In this document: one piece after another, positions 8,194-15,505 of the stretch
Position numbering within the stretch: position 1 is the first letter of the stretch
How the letters are laid out: the number at the start of each line of letters is the position of its first letter
Source of the DNA: Segatella copri
GTDB taxonomy: Bacteria > Bacteroidota > Bacteroidia > Bacteroidales > Bacteroidaceae
Reading direction: 5' to 3'
Length of the DNA: 64,000 bases
NCBI RefSeq assembly: GCF_026015295.1
Contig: NZ_JAPDUW010000001.1
Coordinates: forward strand, 1,302,001-1,366,000
The notes under the pieces: generated by a model
What the model was told of the DNA's origin: nothing
Databases searched by the model: none
What the model saw: the letters and a program-made list of their open reading frames with translations, nothing else
Program-made: the position numbers and the translations under genes

Positions 8194-8472
8194 ATGGAAG
8201 AAAACAATATAACAGTAGATAAAGCTGTCCAAACCATAAAAGGGGCAATTTTGCGAGCTCAAGCACAGGCGAGCCAGTCAAGTAATGCCATACAGTTGTC
8301 TTTATATTATGGTATAGGGCGTTATGTGTCTATCAATTTACAGCAAGCACATTGGGGCGCAAAAGCTCTTGATACTATTAGTGAGAGATTGCAGCCAAGT
8401 CACGAGAACCTATTTGTCCAACCATTACAGTATCTGACAGTTGGACAAAAAACAAGCCTAATTGAGATGTAA
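8194..8472 (+). pseudogene. Truncated YhcG/DUF1016 nuclease N-terminal fragment
   Basis: The first ~65 residues match the DUF1016 (YhcG) N-terminal domain: AVQTIKGAILRAQ, LSLYYGIGRYVS, WGAKALDTISERLQ. Full-length members run to 300 or more residues with a C-terminal PD-(D/E)XK nuclease domain. Here the frame changes character after SERLQ and stops at residue 92, and nothing of the nuclease domain follows before the convergent gene at 8527. An internal deletion is the likely cause. The promoter is the TACCTTTG box of DR-B. Confidence 0.75.
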
Positions 8473-8526
8473 TTAGCGGAATTGATAATTTTAATATAGA
8501 CTTTATCGAATCCCAATTCATACAAA

Positions 8527-9714
8527 TTAATGGGTGGCATTATACCATCGTGTATATATTTTTGGATTTGAAAGTCTATTACTACTAGGATCAGAAGTAG
8601 TAATACCAGAATAATGATTAATGGGCAATATTCCTTTAAAAGCAGAATAGTATTGTGGAGTATGACATTTGAATAATATTGTTTTCCTCAATTGATTTGA
8701 AAATTCATCAAGAAGCACACTATCATTACAAATCTTATTAATATAGTCTTCAAAATCAAAGAAAATAGTCGGAGTATATCCATCCATTACCTGGATACTA
8801 TTTGCTGATATATTATTATTTTGATTTTCGATATTAATTTTTTTCACAATATTTGCCAATTGTTCTAATTCTTGACAATTCGTAACGGCTGCTGTACCAT
8901 ATGGATATGTATATTGACTATAAAACTCATAAAATGCTTGAATAACTCCCTCATAATCAACATTTCCTATAAGATATTTCCCACATTCATGATATGGGAA
9001 TCCATATGCCATTACTTCAGTGGGACTAGCTATTAAATATTTCGTGACATCTTTTAAATCATATGCAACCTCGATTGAAGACATATAGCAATCATCAAAT
9101 AGTATATATTCCATAGTAATTCCGGACTCTAAAATTGCTTGAGCCAAGACAGACGTTTCTATTTGATATTCCTGTGTTAATCCACCGAAATATCTTGTCA
9201 TTGGGCCATTACTTACATTATAATGAAATATCTCTTGAGTTTCATTGGATTTTGTATGAATTACTGGCAACCATCCCATTCCATGGCAGCCGATAATTAA
9301 TCCATATTTCTTTCCAGGCGCATATTCTTTTATGGCCTTCAATATATTAGAAATACCCTCTTGCGAAGTAAATCTTTGATTGTCATAAGTTCTAATATTC
9401 TCAACGATACAACTTCCATTATCATACTTTAATTCCATGAGATCCGCAGTATTTGGCGTTGTAGCTAAACAGACCATGACTCGTGCATTTTGTGAGCCTC
9501 TTTCTTCTATACTTTTAGAAAAATCTTTTATGTTTTGTTGAAAATAAGGTAACAAATTTGAACTCCAAGGGAAAAACATTATGACTGTTTGTTCATTTTC
9601 TTCCTTTGGAGCAACAATTTCTTCTTCACTCGAACATGAAATCACGATAGTCAGTGAGGCCAACGTGATAAATATGAATATTATATGTAATAATTTATTT
9701 TTACTTATGTTCAT
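8527..9714 (-). CDS. Clostripain-family (C11) cysteine peptidase lipoprotein
   Basis: A 395-residue protein. Residues 1-27 form a lipoprotein signal with lipobox ending VISC-SS. The body matches clostripain/C11 peptidases: the catalytic His is in LIIGCHGMGW (~residue 145) and the catalytic Cys in ILFDDCYMSS (~residue 208). Relatives cleave after Arg or Lys and some are self-activated secreted virulence or housekeeping proteases in Bacteroides. Membrane anchoring facing the cell exterior or periplasm is inferred. The gene is clearly richer in A+T than the VirE-type and HU genes around the block, fitting acquisition by transfer. Confidence 0.88.
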   Translation of the reverse strand: MNISKNKLLHIIFIFITLASLTIVISCSSEEEIVAPKEENEQTVIMFFPWSSNLLPYFQQNIKDFSKSIEERGSQNARVMVCLATTPNTADLMELKYDNGSCIVENIRTYDNQRFTSQEGISNILKAIKEYAPGKKYGLIIGCHGMGWLPVIHTKSNETQEIFHYNVSNGPMTRYFGGLTQEYQIETSVLAQAILESGITMEYILFDDCYMSSIEVAYDLKDVTKYLIASPTEVMAYGFPYHECGKYLIGNVDYEGVIQAFYEFYSQYTYPYGTAAVTNCQELEQLANIVKKINIENQNNNISANSIQVMDGYTPTIFFDFEDYINKICNDSVLLDEFSNQLRKTILFKCHTPQYYSAFKGILPINHYSGITTSDPSSNRLSNPKIYTRWYNATH

Positions 9715-10222
9715 TGCTTAACACATTTTTTATTCCAAATTTAGTGATTTTTTTGCCAACAATAGCTATTTTGTGCTATTTTTTACGATATTTTTCATCT
9801 TATTCGTCTATATTAACTTAAACTGACTCGTATCGTTTTAAACGAATCATTTTGAATTGCCTAACAACAAAGCCTCAAATTGCCTCAATCCAAGGAATAT
9901 TCGTCTCGTAACCCATATCAAAATCAATTTCTATTTTCATTGAAGTATTAATAGTTTTTGAGTATCTATTTGTTCTCCTGTCGTTATAATTTATGTTGTA
10001 TATCCAACTTACAAAATGCCCCATTGAGTCCACAAATCTTACGGGAAGCAGGCGGATTCTGTCAGTGCAAAGGTAATGTTTTTATTTCAATCCGGTATCA
10101 CGGCAGAGGTGATTTTTGGTTGTTTATGCAAGAATAATTCGGAATATGTAAAATAAACGGTAAAATATCTGTTGTATTGGCGATTGGACTTACCGTGCAA
10201 CGAGTTAAGCGATTACTAAAAG
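9715..10222. other. Non-coding gap with a minus-strand promoter box and a possible gene scrap
   Basis: A good -7 box (TACCTTTG on the minus strand, 10068-10075) points toward the clostripain gene about 350 bases away. On the same strand a start-less open stretch reads TDRIRLLPVRFVDSMGHF and on to a stop after IPWIEAI (about 9877-10084). It looks protein-like but has no start, so it may be a gene remnant. No other feature is seen. Confidence 0.4.
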
Positions 10223-10313
10223 TACAATCACAGCAATAAAACTATTAATTTTACGTTCTTTTCAAAGAAAGGATTGTGCAATAGTGGCTTAAAGGCTAAA
10301 AGCACTATCTTTG
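10223..10313 (+). repeat. Direct repeat DR-B, copy 2 (promoter of the ORF6N gene)
   Basis: Second copy of the 8078-8169 repeat. Its last 8 bases are the -7 box TATCTTTG (10306-10313). The first possible TTG start of the following frame lies inside this box, which excludes it as a start. Confidence 0.85.
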
Positions 10314-10342
10314 CATACAATAATAAGTAACAACACGTTTAA

Positions 10343-10656
10343 GGTCACAATTTGTGATCTCAAAAATAAAGATAGAAATATGGCAGATAATATAGAACAT
10401 CAAGATAAAGGAGAACTGGTCACAAATTGTGACCGGTTACAAAATGATGAAGTCGTAGTTACCACTCCTGTAGAAAGTCGAATAATGTCTATTCGTGAAA
10501 AGCAGATTATGATAGACAGAGACTTGGCTGAACTTTACGGAGTGGAAACTAAAAGATTAAACGAGGCTGTAAAACGTAATATAGAACGTTTCCCTGAGCG
10601 TTTCCGTTTTCAACTGACTAAGGAGGAAATGGCTGAACTGGTCGCAAATTGCGACC
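10343..10656. promoter_or_regulatory. Three copies of a GGTCACAA-N-TTGTGACC palindrome
   Basis: Palindromic 17-mers occur at 10343-10359 (GGTCACAATTTGTGATC, in the leader), 10418-10434 (GGTCACAAATTGTGACC) and 10640-10656 (GGTCGCAAATTGCGACC). The last two encode the peptide LVTNCDR/LVANCDR inside the ORF6N gene. A set of palindromes in the leader and the 5' coding region suggests autoregulation by the DNA-binding product, but a coding repeat is the alternative. Confidence 0.55.
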
Positions 10657-11336
10657 GGTTCAATAGTTTGAAGCACTCAACAGTTCGTTCATATGCTTTC
10701 ACGGAGCAGGGAGTGGCTATGCTCTCCACTGTTCTTAGAAGTGAAACCGCAATTCGTGTAAGCATACGAATTATGGATGCATTTGTTGCAATGAGACGTT
10801 TCATGGTGACAAATGCAGAAGTTTTCCAACGTCTTTCAACAATGGAGTACCATCAACTGGAAATGCAGCAACATCAGCAAGAAACAGACAAACGCATAGA
10901 CGAGGTATTTCGCAGATTGGATGAGGGCAATGCAAAGCCGAAACAAGGTGTGTTCTACAATGGTCAAATTTATGATGCCTATACTTTCGTGTCCGACTTG
11001 ATTAAGAGTGCAAAGAAGCGTATTGTCCTTATCGACAACTATGTTGACGAGACTGTACTGACATTGCTCGATAAAAGAGACAATAACGTGTCTGCAATCA
11101 TCTACACTCAGCAGATAAGCCGTCAGTTCCAACTCGACATAGACCGTCATAATGCTCAATATGCACCGATTGATGTTGAAACATTCCGTTTATCACATGA
11201 CCGCTTCCTTTGTATAGACGATGATGTGTATCATATAGGAGCATCCATTAAGGACTTAGGCAAAAAGTGGTTTGGTTTCTCCAAGATGGAGATACTTACA
11301 CCAGACGAATTGGTGGAAAGGATCAATAGAGAGTAA
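10380..11336 (+). CDS. ORF6N (KilA-N-like) DNA-binding protein with phospholipase D-like C-terminus
   Basis: A 318-residue protein. Residues ~35-85 are the ORF6N domain (SRIMSIREKQIMIDRDLAEL, YGVETKRLNEAVKRN, FPERFRFQL), a DNA-binding module common in phage and mobile elements. A coiled region follows (YHQLEMQQHQQETDKRIDEV). The C-terminal ~110 residues (IVLIDNYVDETVLTLL, SHDRFLCID, VYHIGASIKDLGKKW) resemble a single PLD-like motif with HxK altered to HDR. It is probably a regulator; enzymatic activity is doubtful. I chose ATG 10380 because upstream starts fall in the promoter. Confidence 0.85.
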   Translation: MADNIEHQDKGELVTNCDRLQNDEVVVTTPVESRIMSIREKQIMIDRDLAELYGVETKRLNEAVKRNIERFPERFRFQLTKEEMAELVANCDRFNSLKHSTVRSYAFTEQGVAMLSTVLRSETAIRVSIRIMDAFVAMRRFMVTNAEVFQRLSTMEYHQLEMQQHQQETDKRIDEVFRRLDEGNAKPKQGVFYNGQIYDAYTFVSDLIKSAKKRIVLIDNYVDETVLTLLDKRDNNVSAIIYTQQISRQFQLDIDRHNAQYAPIDVETFRLSHDRFLCIDDDVYHIGASIKDLGKKWFGFSKMEILTPDELVERINRE

Positions 11337-11382
11337 TCAATACGCAATATTTCAAGAATATAAACATTAAAAATTTTAAATT

Positions 11383-11757
11383 ATGAAAAAAATCAAAACA
11401 AGAATCGGAATTCTCTTCATTTTGTTAACAGTATTTACAATGTTTGCAAGCTGTTTAAATGATGACGATGAACCCAAAGACAAGCAGAAGACTGTAACAT
11501 TATATGTTTCTGCCACAACAGGAGAACGTACCGGTATGACGGGTACACCACACGAATGTATGTTGATAAAAGAAAAGGGAGAAAAGACTTGGGAGCCATG
11601 CGAGTTCAACGGAATTAAAGGCTTTACATACGAGAAAGGATACGAGTACGAACTTTTGGCTACGAAGACCATATATGCCAATCCACCAGCAGATGGATCA
11701 AGCTATGACTATACTCTTATAAAAGTGGTGTCAAAAATGGCAAAGGGAAATGAGTAG
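11383..11757 (+). CDS. DUF4377-domain lipoprotein
   Basis: A 124-residue lipoprotein with signal peptide and lipobox MFASC-LN (Cys at ~24). The body carries the DUF4377 pattern: HECMLIKEKGEKTWEPC, then GFTYEKGYEYELL and a final DYTLIKVVSK. DUF4377 domains are small beta folds often paired with META/HslJ domains and found in secreted Bacteroidota proteins; function is unknown. It lies 46 bases downstream of the ORF6N gene and 30 bases upstream of another lipoprotein gene, so the last two probably form an operon. Confidence 0.8.
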   Translation: MKKIKTRIGILFILLTVFTMFASCLNDDDEPKDKQKTVTLYVSATTGERTGMTGTPHECMLIKEKGEKTWEPCEFNGIKGFTYEKGYEYELLATKTIYANPPADGSSYDYTLIKVVSKMAKGNE

Positions 11758-11787
11758 TAGAGAGTTTTAATTGTATCAAATCAAACA

Positions 11788-12705
11788 ATGAAAAATAAAA
11801 CATCTATAATGATTGTAGTTTGGGGAATAGCGGTATTATGTACACTATTCTTGAGTTCATGCAAGCGACCAGAGGTCTTAGACAATAGTACTCTTGTAAA
11901 TAGCGCAAGAAACGTGGCTTTGACCTTTGGTCCTGCGTATGTTCCATTTTTTAAAGAGGCTAACGTATCGAATGTTCAAGTTTTCCAAAAGGAGGATTAT
12001 GGGGACAGCTTTTCTGAAATCCAAAAACAATTTGGAAGAAAGTACTATACTATTACCTTTACATATGATAGTACTGACGTTAAATTTGATTTTGGATTTG
12101 CAGCAAGAGTCAGAATATGGAAAGATACAGGGGAACCATTAGATGTTATATTTGGTAATGGTTGGGGAAGAAATTTTCTATTTAAAACCTTTGTAGAGCA
12201 AACCAATCACTCACCAAATGACTATGAGAAAGTGGCTTCTGACTCTATTGTTAAAGTACCATTGCAAACTGTACATGAACCAGAGAACATTTGGAATTCC
12301 AATGCTGACAACAAACAAGACAGCCTATCAACGAGAGACTTTCTAACAAACACAGAGAAAGAGAAAATAAAAGAATTGGCTTCACAAGTACCAGATAGCA
12401 TAAGAAATCGTTTTGCAGTTTTAGTGGATAAATGGAATTTTGCAATAGATCATAATCCTAAGACACTATACAGTGCAAGCACATATTCATATGCAAAATT
12501 GCCTGAGTTCATTCCTCTCAAATCAATGGGAAAACAAATAGTTCCACTAATTATGGAACGAATGATAAACTCTTCCGATTTTTATTTTCTTGTTCTTTAT
12601 GAAGCTGTTCTGGAAGGAAATGAAACGAAAGACGATTCTAAGTTTAGCGAAAGCGAACAAATCAGAGCTATAAGATGTGTTAAAAAATGGCTGGAAAAAC
12701 AATAA
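11788..12705 (+). CDS. Hypothetical lipoprotein
   Basis: A 305-residue protein with a lipoprotein signal (hydrophobic stretch then LSSC-KR at ~25). No family is recognised. The N-terminal half looks beta-rich (YYTITFTYDSTDVKFDFGF), with a central Ser/Asp/Asn-rich linker (~165-195) and a helical C-terminus ending in an IRAIRCVKKWLEK helix. It follows the DUF4377 lipoprotein by 30 bases and is AT-rich like the rest of the accessory block. The pair could be surface or periplasmic proteins of a mobile island; this is inference. Confidence 0.7.
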   Translation: MKNKTSIMIVVWGIAVLCTLFLSSCKRPEVLDNSTLVNSARNVALTFGPAYVPFFKEANVSNVQVFQKEDYGDSFSEIQKQFGRKYYTITFTYDSTDVKFDFGFAARVRIWKDTGEPLDVIFGNGWGRNFLFKTFVEQTNHSPNDYEKVASDSIVKVPLQTVHEPENIWNSNADNKQDSLSTRDFLTNTEKEKIKELASQVPDSIRNRFAVLVDKWNFAIDHNPKTLYSASTYSYAKLPEFIPLKSMGKQIVPLIMERMINSSDFYFLVLYEAVLEGNETKDDSKFSESEQIRAIRCVKKWLEKQ

Positions 12706-12899
12706 TGGGCAAGTTCTTCTATTATAATTGAATCTACATCATTTCTCCTGTGCCGCAGAATATATAAGATGTAACAAATGCAATAACCAAACTTGCCTGT
12801 CGGTGATTTGTTCCTCCGTAGTCGGGTAATTAAGATGGAAAGAACATATAAAAAAGCATAAAATGTTTCTGATTTTTCTCATAAACAAATTAGATTTCA

Positions 12900-12907
12900 T
12901 ATATTTG
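12900..12907 (+). promoter_or_regulatory. -7 box upstream of the AbiEi fragment
   Basis: TATATTTG fits TAnnTTTG and lies 16 bases before the ATG at 12924. No clear -33 element is visible. Confidence 0.45.
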
Positions 12908-12923
12908 CGCAAAATTAGAAACA

Positions 12924-13121
12924 ATGACAGAGCTATTGAGTATATTATATAAGCTGCGGATATTCACTTCGGATGAACTTTCTGAGGCTCTGAAAGGCAA
13001 GGTGAAATCGGTGGAAGCGTTGCTTGCTCGGTACAAGCAACAAGGGTGGATTGTGGCTATACGGCGCAATACCTATTGCATGAAGGATATTGCATCAGGT
13101 TTACCTGTTTGCAACAAGTAG
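12924..13121 (+). pseudogene. Truncated AbiEi-like antitoxin/regulator (winged-helix N-terminus)
   Basis: Sixty-five residues with the winged-helix N-terminal domain of AbiEi-type (type IV) antitoxins: LYKLRIFTSDELSEAL, VEALLARYKQQGWIVAIRRN, TYCMKDIASGLPVCNK. Full-length relatives continue for another 100-150 residues after CNK. Here the frame stops exactly at the join to DR-A copy 2, sharing the bases GCAACAAGT with DUF4248. The rest of the gene and any AbiEii toxin are missing. A recombination event therefore cut this gene. Confidence 0.75.
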
Positions 13122-13212
13122 CAGAAATCATCGAATTTCTGGATGAACCATAAAAAAATCACCCTGGAAGGGAATGCATACAACACGCTATGCATATCCC
13201 TTCCAGGGTGAG
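13111..13212 (+). repeat. Direct repeat DR-A, copy 2
   Basis: Copy of 7967-8067: the last 14 DUF4248 codons, its stop and its hairpin. It starts inside the AbiEi fragment at the shared GCAACAAGT. Confidence 0.85.
13160..13210. terminator. Hairpin, second copy
   Basis: Arms 13160-13180 and 13189-13210 are almost perfectly complementary (CACCCTGGAAGGG against CCCTTCCAGGGTG). It lies between two convergent genes and could end transcripts from both sides. Confidence 0.65.
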
Positions 13213-13234
13213 GTTATTATAGGAATTCCTTGAT

Positions 13235-13564
13235 TTAAAATGCTACACGATTTCTTGTAAACTTATCAAGAAAAGCTCGAACCATGCCTTTATTATCGCT
13301 CTTATCTAAATCTTCTTCATAAGCAGATTGCAAAGAAAGCCAAAAAGAAGCAGGAATGCCCAAAAAACGTTCTAAAGAAGAAGCTATCTCAGGACTTAAA
13401 CATAACGTTCCATTCAAAAGTTTATCTAATTCAAACTCTTCAAGCCCTATTTTATGAGCAAAGTCAGAAATTGGAAGACTGCGAGCTTCCAATTCCTCCT
13501 TCAAAATACAACCAGGACTAACCGGCTGGAAAGGACGCGGATTAATATTATTTCTTGTTTCCAT
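13235..13564 (-). CDS. HigA-family XRE antitoxin (orphan)
   Basis: A 109-residue protein with a HigA-type helix-turn-helix: PVSPGCILKEELEARSLPIS, FAHKIGLEEFELDKLLNG, LSPEIASSLERFLGIPASFW, SLQSAYEED. In type II toxin-antitoxin modules HigA neutralises the HigB mRNA interferase and represses its operon. No higB-like gene is visible directly upstream or downstream, so it is an orphan or a remnant. It lies next to the DR-A copy at the edge of the accessory block and runs opposite to the neighbouring HU gene. Confidence 0.85.
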   Translation of the reverse strand: METRNNINPRPFQPVSPGCILKEELEARSLPISDFAHKIGLEEFELDKLLNGTLCLSPEIASSLERFLGIPASFWLSLQSAYEEDLDKSDNKGMVRAFLDKFTRNRVAF

Positions 13565-13720
13565 AATGCGAATCGTCTAATTACGGCAAAAATACGCTAA
13601 ATACCTGATACAACAAAAACTATTTTCGATTTTAACATAAAAAATACCACTTTTTTCAACTTTTTTTCCCGAATCCTTGCAAATCGCACAAATCGCATAG
13701 TTGGGGGTTCGGGAATGTTG

Positions 13721-13728
13721 TATCTTTG
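13721..13728 (+). promoter_or_regulatory. Promoter of the HU-like gene
   Basis: TATCTTTG, a perfect TAnnTTTG box 82 bases before the start codon. The leader between contains no second candidate. Confidence 0.6.
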
Positions 13729-13810
13729 TATCGTCAATCAGAGAGGTTGATGCAGCAACGATCTCGGCGGAGACACTGACTGCTTTTACTAAAACTAAAT
13801 TTTTAAAAGT

Positions 13811-14347
13811 ATGATTCTCATCAAGTTAGCGAAGAACAAGAACAAGACAATCAAGGAAGCGTATGGCAAGTATTATGCGCGACCAGTAGTAACAGAAACC
13901 ATCGGTATCGATGAACTCGCCGAACACATGGCGAGCCACAACACCCCGTTCTCGAAGGGTGCCATCAAGGGCCTTCTCACCGATATGGTGAGCTGTGTGA
14001 AGGAGCTCGTGCTCCAGAACAAGGCAGTGAAGATAGACAACCTTGCCATCTTCTCCATCGGCATCATCAACAAGATGGGAGCCGCCAGCATCAAGGAGTG
14101 GAGCCTCGCCAAGTTTGTAGAAGGCTACCGCCTCAGAGCACGTGCTACCGGCAAGCTCAGCAACACCCAGCTCTCTCTCGATGCCAACGCCAAGAACGCC
14201 ATGGATCTCCTCAACTCTAGCGAGAGCGCTGCAGGCGATACCACCACTGGCGATACCACACAGGGCAGCGGAACCACTGGGGGCGGCGGTACATCACAAG
14301 GCGGCAGTACCGACGGAACAGGCGACAACGGAGACGGCCTGGAGTAG
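13811..14347 (+). CDS. HU/IHF-like DNA-binding protein with Gly/Thr-rich tail
   Basis: A 178-residue protein. Residues ~1-125 fit the divergent Bacteroidales HU family found in this cassette (KEAYGKYYARPVVTETIGID, ELAEHMASHNTPFSKGAIKG, LLTDMVSCVKELVLQNKAV). The last ~45 residues are low-complexity (TTGDTTQGSGTTGGGG, SQGGSTDGTGDNGDG) and probably disordered. HU proteins bend and bridge DNA; this family may bind the element's own DNA. The gene has its own promoter and a long leader. In relatives it directly follows DUF4248. Confidence 0.85.
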   Translation: MILIKLAKNKNKTIKEAYGKYYARPVVTETIGIDELAEHMASHNTPFSKGAIKGLLTDMVSCVKELVLQNKAVKIDNLAIFSIGIINKMGAASIKEWSLAKFVEGYRLRARATGKLSNTQLSLDANAKNAMDLLNSSESAAGDTTTGDTTQGSGTTGGGGTSQGGSTDGTGDNGDGLE

Positions 14348-14633
14348 TGAACCGTCTCTCAAATATGCGAAACGACAGAAGAAGGAAGGAGTGAACTGAC
14401 CGGCGACAGGGATATTCCGAAGGCACAAAGCGGCTGGTTTTCATCCTGACGATTACGGATAAACAGCAAATCATAATGACCCAAGAACCTGCCTTTTACG
14501 GGTATCCGGGCAGGCAGTTACTCCCCCGCCCTTCTTTTTCCAGAAACGCTTACTGAAACTAAATTTCAACCACTAAAACAAGCATGTGACTATCATTATC
14601 CACTTAGTATTAATCATTAAAAAACAAAGCAAA

Positions 14634-14723
14634 ATGAAAAAAGTAAATTGGAAAACCATCATCAACTTCCTCATCACGGTATTAACAGCTGTAGCCAGCT
14701 CATTCTGTGTACAGAACTGCTAA
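14634..14723 (+). CDS. Smalltalk-family peptide (29 aa)
   Basis: A short frame encodes MKKVNWKTIINFLITVLTAV followed by ASSFCVQNC: a basic start, one transmembrane-type helix and a Cys-containing end. The pattern (K-x-x-W-K-T-I-x-x hydrophobic) is that of the Bacteroidales smalltalk proteins, which regularly precede an amidase in this cassette. A membrane-inserted or holin-like role is possible but unproven. The amidase starts 17 bases after its stop, preceded by GGGAGG. Confidence 0.8.
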   Translation: MKKVNWKTIINFLITVLTAVASSFCVQNC

Positions 14724-14739
14724 AAGAAGGGAGGTTGCC

Positions 14740-15177
14740 ATGACACAGAAACATCGTAGCATTTCACTCATCGTGATTCACTGTTCTGCCACGAGAGTGA
14801 CACAGGATTTCACATTCGAGCAGTTGGAGGCCTGCCATCTTGCCCGCGGTTTCAAGAGTATCGGCTATCATTATTACATCACGAAGGATGGTGTGGTATA
14901 TCCGGGGCGTCCGGAGTCGGAAGTCGGAGCCCATGCCCGTCATTACAATGCCCACAGCATCGGCATCTGTTATGAGGGAGGTCTCGACAAGAACGGCAAG
15001 CCTGCCGATACGCGCACTCCAGCCCAGAATCAGGCTCTGTATTCGCTTCTGGAGAGCCTCTGCCTCTCCTATCCTGATGCAGAGATACTGGGCCACCGCG
15101 ATTTGCCGAACGTTCACAAAGACTGTCCGTCGTTTGATGTCAAGCGATGGCTGAAGTTGGTAGATTTCCACATCTAG
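14740..15177 (+). CDS. N-acetylmuramoyl-L-alanine amidase (amidase_2, T7 lysozyme-like)
   Basis: A 145-residue protein. The zinc-amidase core is complete: first His in LIVIHCSAT (residue 14), the region YHYYITKDG and GAHARHYNAHSIGICYEGG, then GHRDL and the Cys in KDCPSFD. It cleaves the amide between muramic acid and the peptide stem. No signal peptide is seen, so export would need a holin-like partner; the smalltalk peptide just upstream is the candidate. I chose ATG 14740, which follows GGGAGG, rather than an in-frame start 33 bases earlier inside the smalltalk gene. Confidence 0.9.
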   Translation: MTQKHRSISLIVIHCSATRVTQDFTFEQLEACHLARGFKSIGYHYYITKDGVVYPGRPESEVGAHARHYNAHSIGICYEGGLDKNGKPADTRTPAQNQALYSLLESLCLSYPDAEILGHRDLPNVHKDCPSFDVKRWLKLVDFHI

Positions 15178-15226
15178 CCGATTTTCGGAAAGGATTTCAT
15201 TGTATTTATTTTTTTAAGTTGATTCA

Positions 15227-15259
15227 AGCCCCACAGGTAGTATTCCTGCGGGGCTTTTT
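15227..15259 (+). terminator. Rho-independent terminator of the cassette
   Basis: AGCCCCACAGG (15227-15237) pairs with CCTGCGGGGCT (15245-15255) with one mismatch, followed by TTTTT. Confidence 0.9.
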
Positions 15260-15397
15260 CTGTTTCATCGGCGTTATATGAACTATTTATCAGAAAAATC
15301 ATATACGAAAATGGGAATAATAGCATCAATTTGTAAGAATGTGAAAAAAAAAGTGCAGAATTAACATTTAAAAGAGGTTATTTTTCAAAAAATATGT

Positions 15398-15405
15398 TAT
15401 CTTTG
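15398..15405 (+). promoter_or_regulatory. Promoter of the SusC/SusD locus
   Basis: TATCTTTG, 100 bases before the SusC start. A poly-T stretch lies near -33 rather than a clear TTTG. Confidence 0.6.
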
Positions 15406-15434
15406 CAAAAGATTTGGCAAGAACTTGAAGAAAC

Positions 15435-15500
15435 ATGCACAATAAAAAGCAAGAGCTTGCAGAAAAACTAGAAAAAAAGAATACGAGAAACAAAAAATAA
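15435..15500 (+). other. Possible 21-residue upstream ORF in the SusC leader
   Basis: ATG at 15435 to TAA at 15498-15500 encodes a highly charged peptide (HNKKQELAEKLEKKNTRNKK). It ends 5 bases before the SusC ATG and is out of frame with it. It could serve translational coupling or arise by chance in an AT-rich leader. Confidence 0.3.
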
Positions 15501-15505
15501 ACTTT

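Noticed and set aside
12739..12924. 61-codon minus-strand frame (HLNYPTTEEQITDRQVWLLH)
   Set aside because: It overlaps the promoter of the AbiEi fragment and I recognise no family; too weak to call as a gene.
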